DNA from: an uncultured Alphaproteobacteria bacterium
GTDB taxonomy: Bacteria; Pseudomonadota; Alphaproteobacteria; RF32; CAG-239
Assembly (NCBI GenBank): GCA_944392255.1
Contig: CALXVY010000012.1
Location: 1 to 39,539, forward strand
Direction of reading: 5' to 3'
Length of the DNA stretch: 39,539 bases
A program made the position numbers and the translations under genes. Of the stretch, positions 16,689 to 25,472 are shown in pieces. The notes below the pieces were generated by a model, which worked only from the letters and a program-made list of their open reading frames with translations, did not search any database and was not told where the DNA came from. Position 1 is the first letter of the stretch; every line of letters starts with the position of its first letter.

Positions 16689-18074
16689 TTAAAAATTAAT
16701 TGAGTTTGGTGTTCTTGGGAACGGAATTACATCTCGAATATTTCCGATACCGGTTATGAGCATCATCATTCTTTCAAAACCAAGTCCAAATCCGGCGTGT
16801 GGAACAGAACCGAACTTACGAGAATCGAGATACCAAGAATAATCTTCTTCCTTCATACCCATTTCTTTGATTTTTTGAACCAAAACATCATAACGTTCTT
16901 CACGTTGTGAACCACCAATCATTTCACCAATGCCTGGAACCAAAACATCCATGGCGGCAACGGTTCTGCCATCATCATTCAAACGCATGTAAAAGGCTTT
17001 TATCTCTTTTGGATAATCTCTTACAATAACCGGACGTTTGAAGTGTTTTTCTGCCAAAAAGCGCTCATGCTCAGTTTGCATATCAATACCAAATTCCGGC
17101 TTATATTCAAAATGTTCGCCTGATTTTTGCATGATTTCAATGGCTTCAGCATAAGTAATGCGCGCAAAACCATTGTTAATGATATTTTCCAATTTGGCAA
17201 TCAAGCCCGGTTCTACAAACTTGTCAAACAACTCAATGTCATCTCGGCAATTTTCCAAAACATGTTTAACGCAGAATCTAACCATATCTTCTGCCAAATC
17301 CATATCATCATAAATGTCGGCAAAAGCCATTTCCGGCTCAATCATCCAAAATTCTGCTGCATGACGTGTGGTGTTGGAATTTTCAGCTCTGAATGTCGGG
17401 CCGAAGGTATAAATATCACCCAAACCAAGAGCATACATCTCACCGTTCAATTGTCCGGAAACGGTCAAATGAGCTTCTTTACCGAAAAAGTCTTGGCTGT
17501 AATCTACTTTGCCATCTTTAGTACGAGGCAAATTTTCCATATCCAAAGTGGTTACGCGGAACATTTCTCCGGCACCTTCACAATCCGAACCGGTAATAAT
17601 CGGTGTGTGAACATAACGAAAGCCACGGTCGTGGAAAAACTTATGAATAGCATAAGATAATTCTGAACGAACGCGGAATGCTGCGCCGTATTTATTGGTA
17701 CGCGGACGAAGATGGGCAATCGTTCTTAAATATTCATCGGTGTGTTTTTTCTTTTGCAACGGATAATCATCAGGAGCGATATCATAAATTTCAATTTCTT
17801 TGGCAACAATCTCAAATTTTTGATTGCCTTGAGATGGAACTAAGGCTCCTTTTACTGCCAATGATGAGCCTGTGCTTAATTTTTTTACATCATTGTAATT
17901 ATTGAGGGTATTATTAGCAATAACTTGTATATTTTTGAGACATGAACCATCATTTACTTCAATAAATGAAAAATCTTTTGAATCACGGCGAGTTCTAACC
18001 CAACCTTTGACCAATACTTCTTCCATCGGCGCTTCAGCCGTCATAAGTTTGGCAATTTTTGTTCTCTTTAACAT
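16689..18074 (-). CDS. asnS: Asparaginyl-tRNA synthetase
   Basis: Class IIb synthetase that charges tRNA-Asn with asparagine. The 461 residues hold an OB-fold anticodon-binding domain (~1-105, [11 protein letters not shown]), and the class II core with motif 2 ([11 protein letters not shown]) and motif 3 (G-F-G-L-G-F-E-R). V-S-G-Q-L-N-G-E and the [12 protein letters not shown] block are characteristic of AsnRS rather than AspRS. Length matches the bacterial form (~466). AAGGAA precedes the ATG. Many alphaproteobacteria lack AsnRS and make Asn-tRNA by transamidation, so its presence is informative about the lineage. Confidence 0.97.
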   Translation of the reverse strand: MLKRTKIAKLMTAEAPMEEVLVKGWVRTRRDSKDFSFIEVNDGSCLKNIQVIANNTLNNYNDVKKLSTGSSLAVKGALVPSQGNQKFEIVAKEIEIYDIAPDDYPLQKKKHTDEYLRTIAHLRPRTNKYGAAFRVRSELSYAIHKFFHDRGFRYVHTPIITGSDCEGAGEMFRVTTLDMENLPRTKDGKVDYSQDFFGKEAHLTVSGQLNGEMYALGLGDIYTFGPTFRAENSNTTRHAAEFWMIEPEMAFADIYDDMDLAEDMVRFCVKHVLENCRDDIELFDKFVEPGLIAKLENIINNGFARITYAEAIEIMQKSGEHFEYKPEFGIDMQTEHERFLAEKHFKRPVIVRDYPKEIKAFYMRLNDDGRTVAAMDVLVPGIGEMIGGSQREERYDVLVQKIKEMGMKEEDYSWYLDSRKFGSVPHAGFGLGFERMMMLITGIGNIRDVIPFPRTPNSINF

Positions 18075-18123
18075 TGTATATTCCTTATTATTTTCCTCAA
18101 TTTTTTACAATTTAAAACTTTTT

Positions 18124-18138
18124 ACGCTCAAAGAGCGT
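18124..18138. promoter_or_regulatory. Small perfect hairpin in the asnS leader
   Basis: ACGCTC-AAA-GAGCGT lies 50 bp upstream of the asnS start, in the divergent gap between asnS and the lipoprotein gene. A short stem with a 3-nt loop; possibly an operator or leader hairpin. Confidence 0.35.
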
Positions 18139-18233
18139 TTTAGAATATATATCACTTGATTTTATTTGTCTAGCATTGACAATTGTTATTTGGGGTATAA
18201 AATCAAAATTATTTAATTTTAGGGAGTTTGTAC

Positions 18234-18689
18234 ATGAAAAAAATTGCTTTACTTGCCTTATTGCCTTTTGCGTTGTCCTTAAATGCATGCACATCAAACA
18301 TTGGTGCTAATGACTATTCTACCTCAGGGGTGCGTCAGGTTGGTCGTGCCATGGGCTGCACGGTCTTAAGTGTACGTCAAGTTGTGGTTAGAAGCGACAA
18401 CAATGTCGGTATGATTGCCGGTGCAGGTGCCGGTGGCTTGGCCGGTTCCATGGTTGGCGGAAACGATACCACTAAAATTTTGGGTGCCTTGGGTGGTGCC
18501 GTTGTCGGTGGCATTGCCGGAGATGCAGCACAAAGCGGTCTTTCTAAACAAGAAGGTTATGAGTATGTGGTTAAAACCGAAAACGGTAATGTTATGACCA
18601 TTACGCAAGGTAATGATGTTCTTATGACCCCGGGTGAAAAATGCTATCTTCTTTATGGTAAAGAAGCTCGCGTTATTCCAGCGCAATAA
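18234..18689 (+). CDS. Glycine-zipper outer-membrane lipoprotein (SlyB-like)
   Basis: A 151-residue lipoprotein. The ATG at 18234 follows AGGGAG and gives M-K-K-I-A-L-L-A-L-L; an in-frame TTG two codons earlier is unlikely. The lipobox L-N-A-C puts the lipidated cysteine at ~19. Residues ~62-110 form a glycine zipper (G-A-G-A-G-G-L-A-G-S then G-A-L-G-G-A-V-V-G-G-I-A-G), the membrane-inserting pattern of the 2TM glycine-zipper family that includes SlyB, a protein that stabilises the outer membrane under stress. It is transcribed alone, divergent from asnS, and ends at a strong terminator. Confidence 0.85.
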   Translation: MKKIALLALLPFALSLNACTSNIGANDYSTSGVRQVGRAMGCTVLSVRQVVVRSDNNVGMIAGAGAGGLAGSMVGGNDTTKILGALGGAVVGGIAGDAAQSGLSKQEGYEYVVKTENGNVMTITQGNDVLMTPGEKCYLLYGKEARVIPAQ

Positions 18690-18703
18690 TATATCTGATA
18701 ACA

Positions 18704-18738
18704 CTAAAAAAAGCGGCTTTTTACAGCCGCTTTTTTAG
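18704..18738. terminator. Bidirectional terminator between lipoprotein gene and hsp20
   Basis: CTAAAAAAAGCGGC and GCCGCTTTTTTAG pair around TTTTTACA, with A/T runs on both sides, between converging genes. Confidence 0.9.
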
Positions 18739-18755
18739 TATTTTATTCTACATCT

Positions 18756-19247
18756 TTATTTGCGATTGATATTAATTTTTTTCTTTTTACCTTGCTCATT
18801 TTGAGATTTTGGAAAGATAACTTTCAACACACCGTCTTTATATTCGGCATTGGCATCATCAAATTTCAAATCCCATGGCAAAGGAATTGTTCTGCTAAAC
18901 GAACCATAAGAAAATTCTGAGAAATAACTACCTTTTTTATTTTCTTTCTTCTCTTGTTTTTTCTCACCGCTGATTGTCAGATAGCCGTCGGAAGAAACTT
19001 CCAAATCAATATTATTTTCGGGAATACCCGGTAACTCGGCAGAAACAACAACATTATTTTCGTTCTCTTCAACTTCTACTTTGGGGTTCATTTGGCGAGA
19101 GACACTATTCAAATCACGATTGATATCTCTCGGGAAATCTAGCAATCCACCAAAGAAGTTGTTTACCAAATCGCTCAAATCATTGTGATAGCCATAACGC
19201 ATCGGAGTATTATGACTGTTTTCTTTTTTGTTCATTAAATCAGACAT
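18756..19247 (-). CDS. Hsp20 family small heat-shock protein
   Basis: A 163-residue alpha-crystallin-type chaperone that holds unfolding proteins for DnaK/ClpB. An N-terminal arm (~1-50) precedes the alpha-crystallin domain (~51-145) with V-V-V-S-A-E-L-P-G, L-T-I-S-G-E-K and the A-E-Y-K-D-G-V-L-K-V block; the C-terminal tail is rich in lysine (G-K-K-K-K-I-N-I-N-R-K) and contains I-N-I where an I-x-I oligomerisation motif would be. AGGAG precedes the ATG. It is a single-gene unit and probably an RpoH target. Confidence 0.95.
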   Translation of the reverse strand: MSDLMNKKENSHNTPMRYGYHNDLSDLVNNFFGGLLDFPRDINRDLNSVSRQMNPKVEVEENENNVVVSAELPGIPENNIDLEVSSDGYLTISGEKKQEKKENKKGSYFSEFSYGSFSRTIPLPWDLKFDDANAEYKDGVLKVIFPKSQNEQGKKKKININRK

Positions 19248-19343
19248 TTTAATATCTCCTAAAATTTGTTCTTGTATTCAACCTTCTAATATTGATGTAG
19301 GAAAAGATTTTGCCCGATGCAATAGTTTGTAAAAAAATTTTTC

Positions 19344-19383
19344 ATAACAAAATACTCCTCATTTCTGAGGAGTATTTTGTTAT
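19344..19383 (-). terminator. Terminator of the flavodoxin gene, 18-bp perfect stem
   Basis: ATAACAAAATACTCCTCA (19344-19361) pairs without mismatch with 19366-19383 around a 4-nt loop. On the minus strand it is followed by GAAAAATTTTTTT. It starts 12 bp past the flavodoxin stop. Confidence 0.85.
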
Positions 19384-19395
19384 CGACTTTCTTTA

Positions 19396-20013
19396 TTATA
19401 AAGAATTTAACCAATCGGCTATTTTGTTATCAACTGCCCTATCATATTTTTTAGGCATATTATTAAATGAAGCCTCTTTTTGCAATTTGGCATTTTTTGC
19501 CATTTGAGCAAAATCTTCAAAATATGTTCCATAATTACTTCCTTGCGTACTAAATGGAACAACCTTTTTTCCGGCAAAATCGGCTTGTTGTAAAAAGCTA
19601 TACATTGGGGTGGACATAGTATACCACCAAACCGGTCCGCCGACAAAAATAGTATCGTATTTTGCAAAATCAGGCATTGTCTCGCTCAATTTAGGATATT
19701 TTTTCTCAGATAGTTGTTTTTTTAAGGTTAAATAAAACCATGGGGTGGTTTTAATTTTTTCTTTTGTTTTTATTTCATAAATATCCCCGCCAACATTTTT
19801 TTGAATCCGCTCTGCTATGTCTTTGGTATGATTACTTAACGAATAATATACTATTAAGATTTTACCAGCCATGGGCTTTGCTTTAATTGTTTTTCCTTCA
19901 TATTGAGCCATTTCTTTTGCATTTCTTTGTGCCACGCGATACAAATGCCAGCCTCCGATTGCTCCTCCGATAACAGCTATTATTATGACGATATAGAAAA
20001 TTGTCTTCAGCAT
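19396..20013 (-). CDS. Membrane-anchored flavodoxin
   Basis: A 205-residue protein with one N-terminal transmembrane segment (~4-24) and a flavodoxin fold from residue ~52: the FMN phosphate loop Y-Y-S-L-S-N-H-T-K (56-64) and the isoalloxazine-stacking loops G-G-P-V-W-W-Y-T-M-S-T-P and S-T-Q-G-S-N-Y-G-T. It would carry electrons at the membrane surface. The anchor is unusual, as most flavodoxins of this type are soluble; here the FMN domain may face the cytoplasm or periplasm. AAGGAG precedes the start. It forms a single-gene unit with its own terminator. Confidence 0.9.
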   Translation of the reverse strand: MLKTIFYIVIIIAVIGGAIGGWHLYRVAQRNAKEMAQYEGKTIKAKPMAGKILIVYYSLSNHTKDIAERIQKNVGGDIYEIKTKEKIKTTPWFYLTLKKQLSEKKYPKLSETMPDFAKYDTIFVGGPVWWYTMSTPMYSFLQQADFAGKKVVPFSTQGSNYGTYFEDFAQMAKNAKLQKEASFNNMPKKYDRAVDNKIADWLNSL

Positions 20014-20132
20014 CTTTTTCTCCTTAATAAATTATATAAAAAAGATATGCTTTATCTTATAAAAATCAAGCGATAAAAATTTATTTGAAATTCTTGTTTT
20101 TTTGAATTTTACTATTATAGAGGAGAAAATAA

Positions 20133-20612
20133 ATGTTAAAAGCAATTTTAATTTTACCATTTAATGTATTAATTCTTTGTCCGGCTCTGATTTTATATTT
20201 TTGCCGTTTTAACCTCATAAAGCCGGCTTTATCTTTTGCGTTTTTAGGTATGTTATTTTTCTTTATTTTAGGATTTACGCTTCTGGTGTGGACCATTCGT
20301 TTATTTCATGCCACCGGAAAAGGCTCTCTTGCGCCATGGAATCCCATTGAAAAATTAGTTATTACCGGCCCCTATGCTTATGTTCGAAATCCTATGCTTT
20401 TAGGGGTCTTTTCCATTCTCTTTGGTGAAGTTTTGTGTTTTCAATCTTTTGCTTTATTGGTATATACACTTGTGTTTATTTTAATTAATGCCATATACTT
20501 TCCTCTTTCCGAAGAAAAGGGGTTATTTAAACGCTATGGTAATGACTATCTTGAATATAAGCGTAATGTACCGCGTTTTCTACCTCGTTTTACGCCTTAT
20601 CACAAGAAGTAA
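20133..20612 (+). CDS. Isoprenylcysteine carboxyl methyltransferase-like membrane protein
   Basis: A 159-residue integral membrane protein with four hydrophobic segments. The family signature is clear: G-P-Y-A-Y-V-R-N-P-M-L-L-G (~85-97) and the C-terminal E-E-K-G-L-F-K-R-Y-G-N-D-Y-L-E-Y-K block followed by P-R-F-L-P-R. These are the SAM- and substrate-binding parts of ICMT/phospholipid methyltransferase relatives. Bacterial members probably methylate small lipophilic or lipid substrates; the true substrate is unknown. AGGAGA precedes the ATG. It converges on the CxxC-protein gene with only 5 bp between stop codons. Confidence 0.85.
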   Translation: MLKAILILPFNVLILCPALILYFCRFNLIKPALSFAFLGMLFFFILGFTLLVWTIRLFHATGKGSLAPWNPIEKLVITGPYAYVRNPMLLGVFSILFGEVLCFQSFALLVYTLVFILINAIYFPLSEEKGLFKRYGNDYLEYKRNVPRFLPRFTPYHKK

Positions 20613-20617
20613 CTTTC

Positions 20618-21079
20618 TTACTCTTCACCTAAGTAGCTATTTACATCTGTTATAAATGTTTCTTGAAAACTGACCGGATCATCATATTGATATTGCAAAT
20701 TATACAGTTTTTTATATCCGATATTCTCGCCATACTGATTTTTGACCAAAACTATTTCCAACGGCTGGCTTAAATTGTAAGTTTGCTGATAATTGTACTC
20801 TGTATCCGTTTGATAATTTATCTGTTGAAGTTGATATAGGTTTTGGTAATTTTCATTATAAATTTGTGTTACTAAATTTATGGTTTGCTCGCAACCATAG
20901 CAACTATCTCCGTTTGTAAAAATAAAAATTTGTGATTGTTCGGGTTTGGGATTTGCTAATTGTTCATATTGTTCAAAAGTCAGATTTGGATTGTAGCCTC
21001 CTTCATATACCGGCTCTTGAGCATAGACCGGCATGGTAAAAAATCCTAATACAATTGCGGCTTTGAAAATCTTTTTCAT
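20618..21079 (-). CDS. Exported thioredoxin-like protein with a CxxC motif
   Basis: A 153-residue periplasmic protein. I place the start at 21079 (M-K-K-I-F-K-A-A), after AAGGAG, which exposes a signal peptide ending P-V-Y-A-Q; a longer frame to 21127 lacks this. The mature part begins with a Pro/Glu/Tyr-rich linker, then I-F-I-F-T-N-G-D-S-C-Y-G-C (CxxC at ~56-59), the place of the active site in a thioredoxin fold, and a conserved-looking cis-Pro candidate in L-S-Q-P-L-E-I-V-L-V. It is unusually rich in Tyr and Gln. A disulfide reductase, isomerase or metallochaperone role is plausible. It is the end of the prmA-aminopeptidase transcript. Confidence 0.75.
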   Translation of the reverse strand: MKKIFKAAIVLGFFTMPVYAQEPVYEGGYNPNLTFEQYEQLANPKPEQSQIFIFTNGDSCYGCEQTINLVTQIYNENYQNLYQLQQINYQTDTEYNYQQTYNLSQPLEIVLVKNQYGENIGYKKLYNLQYQYDDPVSFQETFITDVNSYLGEE

Positions 21080-21096
21080 CTTAGTCTCTCCTTTTT

Positions 21097-22785
21097 TCAG
21101 AGCGGAGCGCAAGCATCCTCCAACCACTCTTTATGTTTGGCATCTAGATAAGGGCTCATGATTTCTAAAACTTTTTGATGATATTCATCAACCCATTTTA
21201 TTTCGTCTTCGCTTAAGAGATATTTATTAATCAGACGTTTATCAAGTGGAACCAATGTTAAAACCTCAAATTTTAACATATCTGAATTTGCGCATTCTTG
21301 GGTATAATACAAATTTTCGATACGAATACCATAGTCATTTTCTTTATAATATCCAGGTTCGATTGAGGTAACCATATTTTTATAAAAATGCGAATTTTTT
21401 GCCTGAGGAGATATTCTCGGCGCTTCATGAACATTTAAAACAAAGCCAACGCCATGACCTGTGCCATGTTTAAAGTCCATACTTTCTTTCCACAATTCTT
21501 TTCGGCAAAGTGCATCTAGCGCCACTCCTGTCGTGCCTTTGGGAAAAATACTGCTTGCCAAAGCAATATGAGATTTCAAAACGATGGTGTTGGCATCAAC
21601 AATTTTTTGTTTAGGTATGCCTAAAGCTATGGTTCTTGTTATATCTGTTGTTCCGTCTTGATAATGTCCACCGCTATCTAACAGCAATACGGAGTTTCTT
21701 TCCAACACTTTATTGGTGTTTTCGCTCGGATGATAGTGGACAATGGCGCCATTACTTCCCGTCGCGGCGATGGTATCAAAACTTTTACTGATAAATAAGT
21801 CTTGTTCAGCACGCAAAGAATCAATCTTGGCAACGATGTCCAGTTCTGTTTTTCCCTTATAATTATTATCTAACCAATAGAGAAATTTTATCATGGCGAC
21901 AGCGTCTTGTCGGTGTGCTTTAATATAACCTTCCAGTTCAATTTCATTTTTGAGAATCTGTTTATCTCGGATTATATCTCCGATATCTCTCAAATTTTTT
22001 GCCCCAAAAATTTCACATATCATTTGCGGCATATTCTTTTTATCGACGCCTAATTTGCCTTTTTTGACAGCTTTTAAGCTTTTTTCCAGTTTGCTCATCG
22101 GTAAAATATCGGCTTTATCGGTGTTATCGGCAAACAAGGTAACGGAGCCGTCTTTTTTTATCAAAGCAAAGGCTCTTAAAATTGGCGAATCGGGCAAAGC
22201 ATCTGAGCGCAGGTTCATCAGCCAAGAAACTTCATTAGCAGAGGTGAGCAGATAAGCATCTATGTCGTTTTGTTTTAGTATTGGTAAAATTTCAGCGATT
22301 TTTTCTTCCGCGGTGATACCGGCATATTCTTCCGACAAAGAAAATACATGAGCTTTTTTTGAGCTTAATTTGGTTTCCAATATGTTTTTTTCATCACAAA
22401 TAAGCTTGGCTTTAGGAAACATATCTGTAAACTTAGAAATGGTTCCGGCAGAGATTGTCCAAGGGTTATACATTAAAGAAAATTTGCCGCTCTCAAAATG
22501 GTTTTGTAGCCATAAATAAGGAAAATCTGCTGAAGAGCAAATGATTTCCACTTCTTGCGGGTTAGTTTCCATTTTAGATTGGAGTTCATAGCGACCATCT
22601 GTAAAAAGATAGGTTTTATCTTGGCAGATGACTAGCGAGGCAGCAGAGCCGGAAAATCCGGTTAAAGAAAAAATTTCATTTTCTTCTTCTAAGATATCTT
22701 CTTCCAAAAACATATTGTTGCGCGGTAAGAAATAAGCGTCTACTTTGTGTTTTTTTAAATAAATTTGTATTTCGGATAAGGTCAT
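21097..22785 (-). CDS. pepP: Xaa-Pro aminopeptidase (M24B family)
   Basis: A 562-residue enzyme that removes N-terminal residues preceding proline. I start at 22785, giving M-T-L-S-E-I-Q-I-Y after GGAG, one base past the prmA stop (TAA-A-ATG). The plan is that of the long three-domain APP type: two creatinase-like N-terminal domains (~1-290), then the M24 pita-bread domain with metal ligands in L-L-D-S-G-G-H-Y-Q-D-G-T-T-D, G-H-G-T-G-H-G-V-G, S-I-E-P-G-Y-Y and R-I-E-N-L, and a C-terminal helical tail. It is cytoplasmic, with no signal peptide. It sits between prmA and the CxxC gene in one minus-strand transcript. The symbol follows common usage; enzymatic details are inferred from the family. 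Confidence 0.92.
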   Translation of the reverse strand: MTLSEIQIYLKKHKVDAYFLPRNNMFLEEDILEEENEIFSLTGFSGSAASLVICQDKTYLFTDGRYELQSKMETNPQEVEIICSSADFPYLWLQNHFESGKFSLMYNPWTISAGTISKFTDMFPKAKLICDEKNILETKLSSKKAHVFSLSEEYAGITAEEKIAEILPILKQNDIDAYLLTSANEVSWLMNLRSDALPDSPILRAFALIKKDGSVTLFADNTDKADILPMSKLEKSLKAVKKGKLGVDKKNMPQMICEIFGAKNLRDIGDIIRDKQILKNEIELEGYIKAHRQDAVAMIKFLYWLDNNYKGKTELDIVAKIDSLRAEQDLFISKSFDTIAATGSNGAIVHYHPSENTNKVLERNSVLLLDSGGHYQDGTTDITRTIALGIPKQKIVDANTIVLKSHIALASSIFPKGTTGVALDALCRKELWKESMDFKHGTGHGVGFVLNVHEAPRISPQAKNSHFYKNMVTSIEPGYYKENDYGIRIENLYYTQECANSDMLKFEVLTLVPLDKRLINKYLLSEDEIKWVDEYHQKVLEIMSPYLDAKHKEWLEDACAPL

Positions 22786-22786
22786 T

Positions 22787-23683
22787 TTATTTCTCCATAA
22801 TTGCCGCACGCCAATTTTCAAATTCAAACATTTTAATGAGCTTCAAGCCTTGTTTTTCGTGAGCGCCGATGACCCAATCAACCTGCTCATCGACGAATCC
22901 TGACAAAACGCAATAACCGCCTTGTTTTAGGCTTTTGTATAAATTCGGTGCCATTTCTATTAATGGACGGGCTAAAATATTTGAAAAAATAATATCATAA
23001 GGGGCATTATTTTTTATCAGCTCTGAATTGTAACCATCACTTACCTCTACATCGAGCTGATTTTGCAAATTATTATCAAGAGCATTTTGTCTTGTTACCC
23101 AAACTGCTTCTTCATCAATATCTACGGCAATTATTTTTGCATCTGGCCATAATTTTGCCGCTGCTAAAGATAAAATTCCCGAACCTGTACCTACGTCCAA
23201 AATTTTTCTGTGCTCTAGATTATTTTTATTCAACCAACTGATGGCTCTTAAGCAGCTTTGTGTGGTGGGGTGGCTCGAGCCAAAAGCCGTGGCAGCATAA
23301 ATTTTCAAAGCCAATTTATCGGTCTTGGGGGCTTGTTTTTCATGGATACCATAAATTAAAAAGTCTTCAACTTCTACCGGAGCAAACTCTATAACATAGT
23401 CTTTGAGCCAGTTTTGGCTTTCAAGATATTCTTTTTTATATGGCGGCAAATTAATATTTCTTTGCTTGGCCTGTTGTATAAAATCTTGCTCATTAAAATG
23501 ATTGTTTTGATAGGCAACGTATTGTTCCGTTCCGTCATCATTATAATTACAACTGACTACCTCAAAATATTCTTCCAAAAACTCGGTAAAAATTTCATCA
23601 TAATTTTCATTTTGAGCAAAAATAATTTGCCAACATGAACCAGATTTTTTGCTTTGCCAATTGTCTTTTGTATTACTCATCAT
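22787..23683 (-). CDS. prmA: Ribosomal protein L11 methyltransferase
   Basis: PrmA trimethylates ribosomal protein L11. About 298 residues: a small N-terminal L11-recognition domain (~1-115), then a class I methyltransferase domain with L-D-V-G-T-G-S-G-I-L (~155), the acidic I-A-V-D-I-D-E motif, and S-N-I-L-A-R-P-L, the PrmA form of the N-P-P-Y-like motif. Start choice is uncertain: two adjacent ATG codons at 23683 and 23680, and an in-frame TTG at 23692; GGGG lies just ahead. It is first gene of the prmA, aminopeptidase, CxxC-protein transcript. Confidence 0.95.
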   Translation of the reverse strand: MMSNTKDNWQSKKSGSCWQIIFAQNENYDEIFTEFLEEYFEVVSCNYNDDGTEQYVAYQNNHFNEQDFIQQAKQRNINLPPYKKEYLESQNWLKDYVIEFAPVEVEDFLIYGIHEKQAPKTDKLALKIYAATAFGSSHPTTQSCLRAISWLNKNNLEHRKILDVGTGSGILSLAAAKLWPDAKIIAVDIDEEAVWVTRQNALDNNLQNQLDVEVSDGYNSELIKNNAPYDIIFSNILARPLIEMAPNLYKSLKQGGYCVLSGFVDEQVDWVIGAHEKQGLKLIKMFEFENWRAAIMEK

Positions 23684-23769
23684 TTTCCCCAAATTTCAGA
23701 ATCATTATTTACTTCATATAAATTATATTATATTAATTATAAAAATATTAAATTTTTAAGAGAAAATAG

Positions 23770-24534
23770 ATGAAAAAAGCTATACTTTTGTGCACTTTAT
23801 GGGGGCTCGGCGCTTGTGTCTATGCCGGTGAAATGGACATTTGGTCATCTCGAAGAGCCATGTTTGATAACTTTAATTCTTATGGAATTGATTATCACAG
23901 TATTTCTAACAACTTGGTAAAAACCGAATATGTTAATGAAAGAAGTTTTAAGGCCGGCGAAGTGCTGACGGCTTATAAAGGCGACTCTGTTTTGAGTGAT
24001 AAAACTTTTTCTCGCCAATTTTACGTTACAAAAAAAATCAGAGCCGTCGGTAATGGCGTTCTCAGCAATGTTTCAAGTCCTTATATCTATAAAAACAACC
24101 AAACTTTTGATATTATCGGAAATGTAAATATTGACGGAGTTCAATATAATTTAGTACCTACCGAATTGGAAAATTTTGTTGTCTTGGCTGATACTAAGAC
24201 CGGACAACTCTATCCGCAAACCGGAATGATAAAAAATGATCGTTTAATCCTTTTGCGTCAAGATTTCTTGCTTGATAACAAAAGCTTTCATTTTGCCCCT
24301 GTCTTTATTACAAAATCTGAACAAACAAAGCCCGTTAAAGGTTTTGAAATTAAATATGACGGCGTACGCTTAGACAGAATCTGGTTTATTTATTACGATT
24401 ATTCAAATTCTGAAAAAGCCAAACTTGAAGAATTAAGCTATCCGATACAAACCAAAAACATTGATATTAACGATGTTAAAATACGTTTGTTGTCCGTTGG
24501 CGATAAAAAAATTGATTATATGATAATGGAATAA
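23770..24534 (+). CDS. Exported protein of unknown function
   Basis: A 254-residue protein with an N-terminal signal sequence. Two processing modes are possible: cleavage after V-Y-A at ~20, or lipidation at Cys16 in L-G-A-C, an imperfect lipobox. The mature part is rich in beta-strand patterns (F-K-A-G-E-V-L-T-A-Y, F-S-R-Q-F-Y-V-T-K-K, I-D-G-V-Q-Y-N-L-V), has no further membrane segment and has no cysteine. I recognise no family; a beta-sandwich surface or periplasmic protein fits. Only a weak ribosome binding site (AAGAGA) precedes the ATG. It stands alone between divergent prmA and yebC. Confidence 0.8.
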   Translation: MKKAILLCTLWGLGACVYAGEMDIWSSRRAMFDNFNSYGIDYHSISNNLVKTEYVNERSFKAGEVLTAYKGDSVLSDKTFSRQFYVTKKIRAVGNGVLSNVSSPYIYKNNQTFDIIGNVNIDGVQYNLVPTELENFVVLADTKTGQLYPQTGMIKNDRLILLRQDFLLDNKSFHFAPVFITKSEQTKPVKGFEIKYDGVRLDRIWFIYYDYSNSEKAKLEELSYPIQTKNIDINDVKIRLLSVGDKKIDYMIME

Positions 24535-24565
24535 ATCAACTCTTTGGTCGATTTGTAAAAAAATC

Positions 24566-24594
24566 TTGCGAAAACGTATTGATTGATGTATAAA
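24566..24594 (+). promoter_or_regulatory. Promoter of yebC
   Basis: TTGCGA (24566-24571), 17 bp, TATAAA (24589-24594), about 57 bp upstream of the yebC ATG. Confidence 0.65.
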
Positions 24595-24615
24595 CACACC
24601 GAGTTTTGATTTTTT

Positions 24616-24636
24616 AGGGCAAAAGCCCTTGTTTTA
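24616..24636 (+). terminator. Leader hairpin or terminator ahead of yebC
   Basis: AGGGC-AAAA-GCCCT followed by TTGTTTT. It lies between the yebC promoter and its AAAGGAG site, so it may act as an attenuator in the leader, or end the upstream gene. Confidence 0.45.
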
Positions 24637-24650
24637 AAGGAGTTATAAAG

Positions 24651-25406
24651 ATGTCTGGACACTCCCAGTTTAAAAATATTATGTACCGTAAAGGTGCTCA
24701 AGATGCCAAAAAAGCAAAAGTTTTTGCAAAATTGGCCAGAGATATTACCATTGCTGCTAAAAGCGGTTTACCAGAACCTGATAAGAACCCTCGTTTGCGC
24801 TTGGCCATTCAAGCTGCTCGTGCAGAAAGTATGCCTAAAGATAATATTGAGCGTGCCATTGCCAAAGCCAGCCAAACTGCAGGCGGCGCTGATTACGTTA
24901 GTGCACGTTACGAAGGTTTCGGCCCTGGTAAAGTTGCCGTTATTGTTGAAGCAATGACTGATAACAAAAACAGAACTGCCGGAAATATTCGTACCATTTT
25001 TGGTAAACGTGGCGGTGCGATGGGTGAAACCGGTTCGGTTACTTTCAACTTTGAGCGTATTGGTTTTATCGAATATCCTCTCGCTGTTGCTGAAGCCGAT
25101 AAAATGTTTGAAGCTGCATTGGAAGCCGGTGCTAATGATGTTGTCAGCGATGATGAACATCATGATATTGAAACATTGCCTGACGATTTGTCTGCCGTTA
25201 CCGAAACTTTGGAAGGTCTGTTCGGCACACCATCTGCTTCTCGTTTAGATTGGAAAGCTAATGTTAAGACCGATATCACTGATCTTGAAACTGCTCAGAA
25301 ATTCTTAGACTTTGTTGATGCTTTGGAAGATGATGATGATGTTCAAAAAGTTTATCACAACGCAGAGTTCTCTGAAGAAGTTTTGAAAGCTTTGGAAGCT
25401 GAATAA
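24651..25406 (+). CDS. yebC: YebC/PmpR family (TACO1-like) protein
   Basis: YebC-type proteins were long annotated as transcriptional regulators, and recent work links them to translation of proline-rich or stalling sequences on the ribosome. The 251 residues show the family start M-S-G-H-S-Q-F-K-N-I-M-Y-R-K-G, the R-L-A-I-Q-A-A-R-A-E-S-M-P-K-D-N-I block, G-F-G-P-G-K-V-A-V-I-V-E and the acidic C-terminal domains. AAAGGAG precedes the ATG. It is followed by ruvC, the standard proteobacterial neighbourhood. Confidence 0.95.
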   Translation: MSGHSQFKNIMYRKGAQDAKKAKVFAKLARDITIAAKSGLPEPDKNPRLRLAIQAARAESMPKDNIERAIAKASQTAGGADYVSARYEGFGPGKVAVIVEAMTDNKNRTAGNIRTIFGKRGGAMGETGSVTFNFERIGFIEYPLAVAEADKMFEAALEAGANDVVSDDEHHDIETLPDDLSAVTETLEGLFGTPSASRLDWKANVKTDITDLETAQKFLDFVDALEDDDDVQKVYHNAEFSEEVLKALEAE

Positions 25407-25428
25407 TTTTTGAAAAATTGTTAATAAG

Positions 25429-25458
25429 GCGGAGCTTATAAGTTCCGCTTTATTTTTA
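25429..25458 (+). terminator. Hairpin between yebC and ruvC
   Basis: GCGGA (25429-25433) pairs with TCCGC (25444-25448) with further internal pairing, followed by TTTATTTTT. It may partly uncouple yebC from ruvC. Confidence 0.6.
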
Positions 25459-25472
25459 AGAAAGAGGTAAAA

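Noticed and set aside
18190-18233. Promoter TTGACA...TATAAA ahead of the lipoprotein gene
   Set aside because: The spacer is only 14 bp, too short for a normal promoter, and no better -35 aligns with the TATAAA.
19270-19330. A heat-shock (sigma-32) promoter for the hsp20 gene
   Set aside because: On the minus strand a TTGCAT...CTACAT pair with a 16-bp gap exists, but the match is too weak to call; control by RpoH remains only likely from family knowledge.
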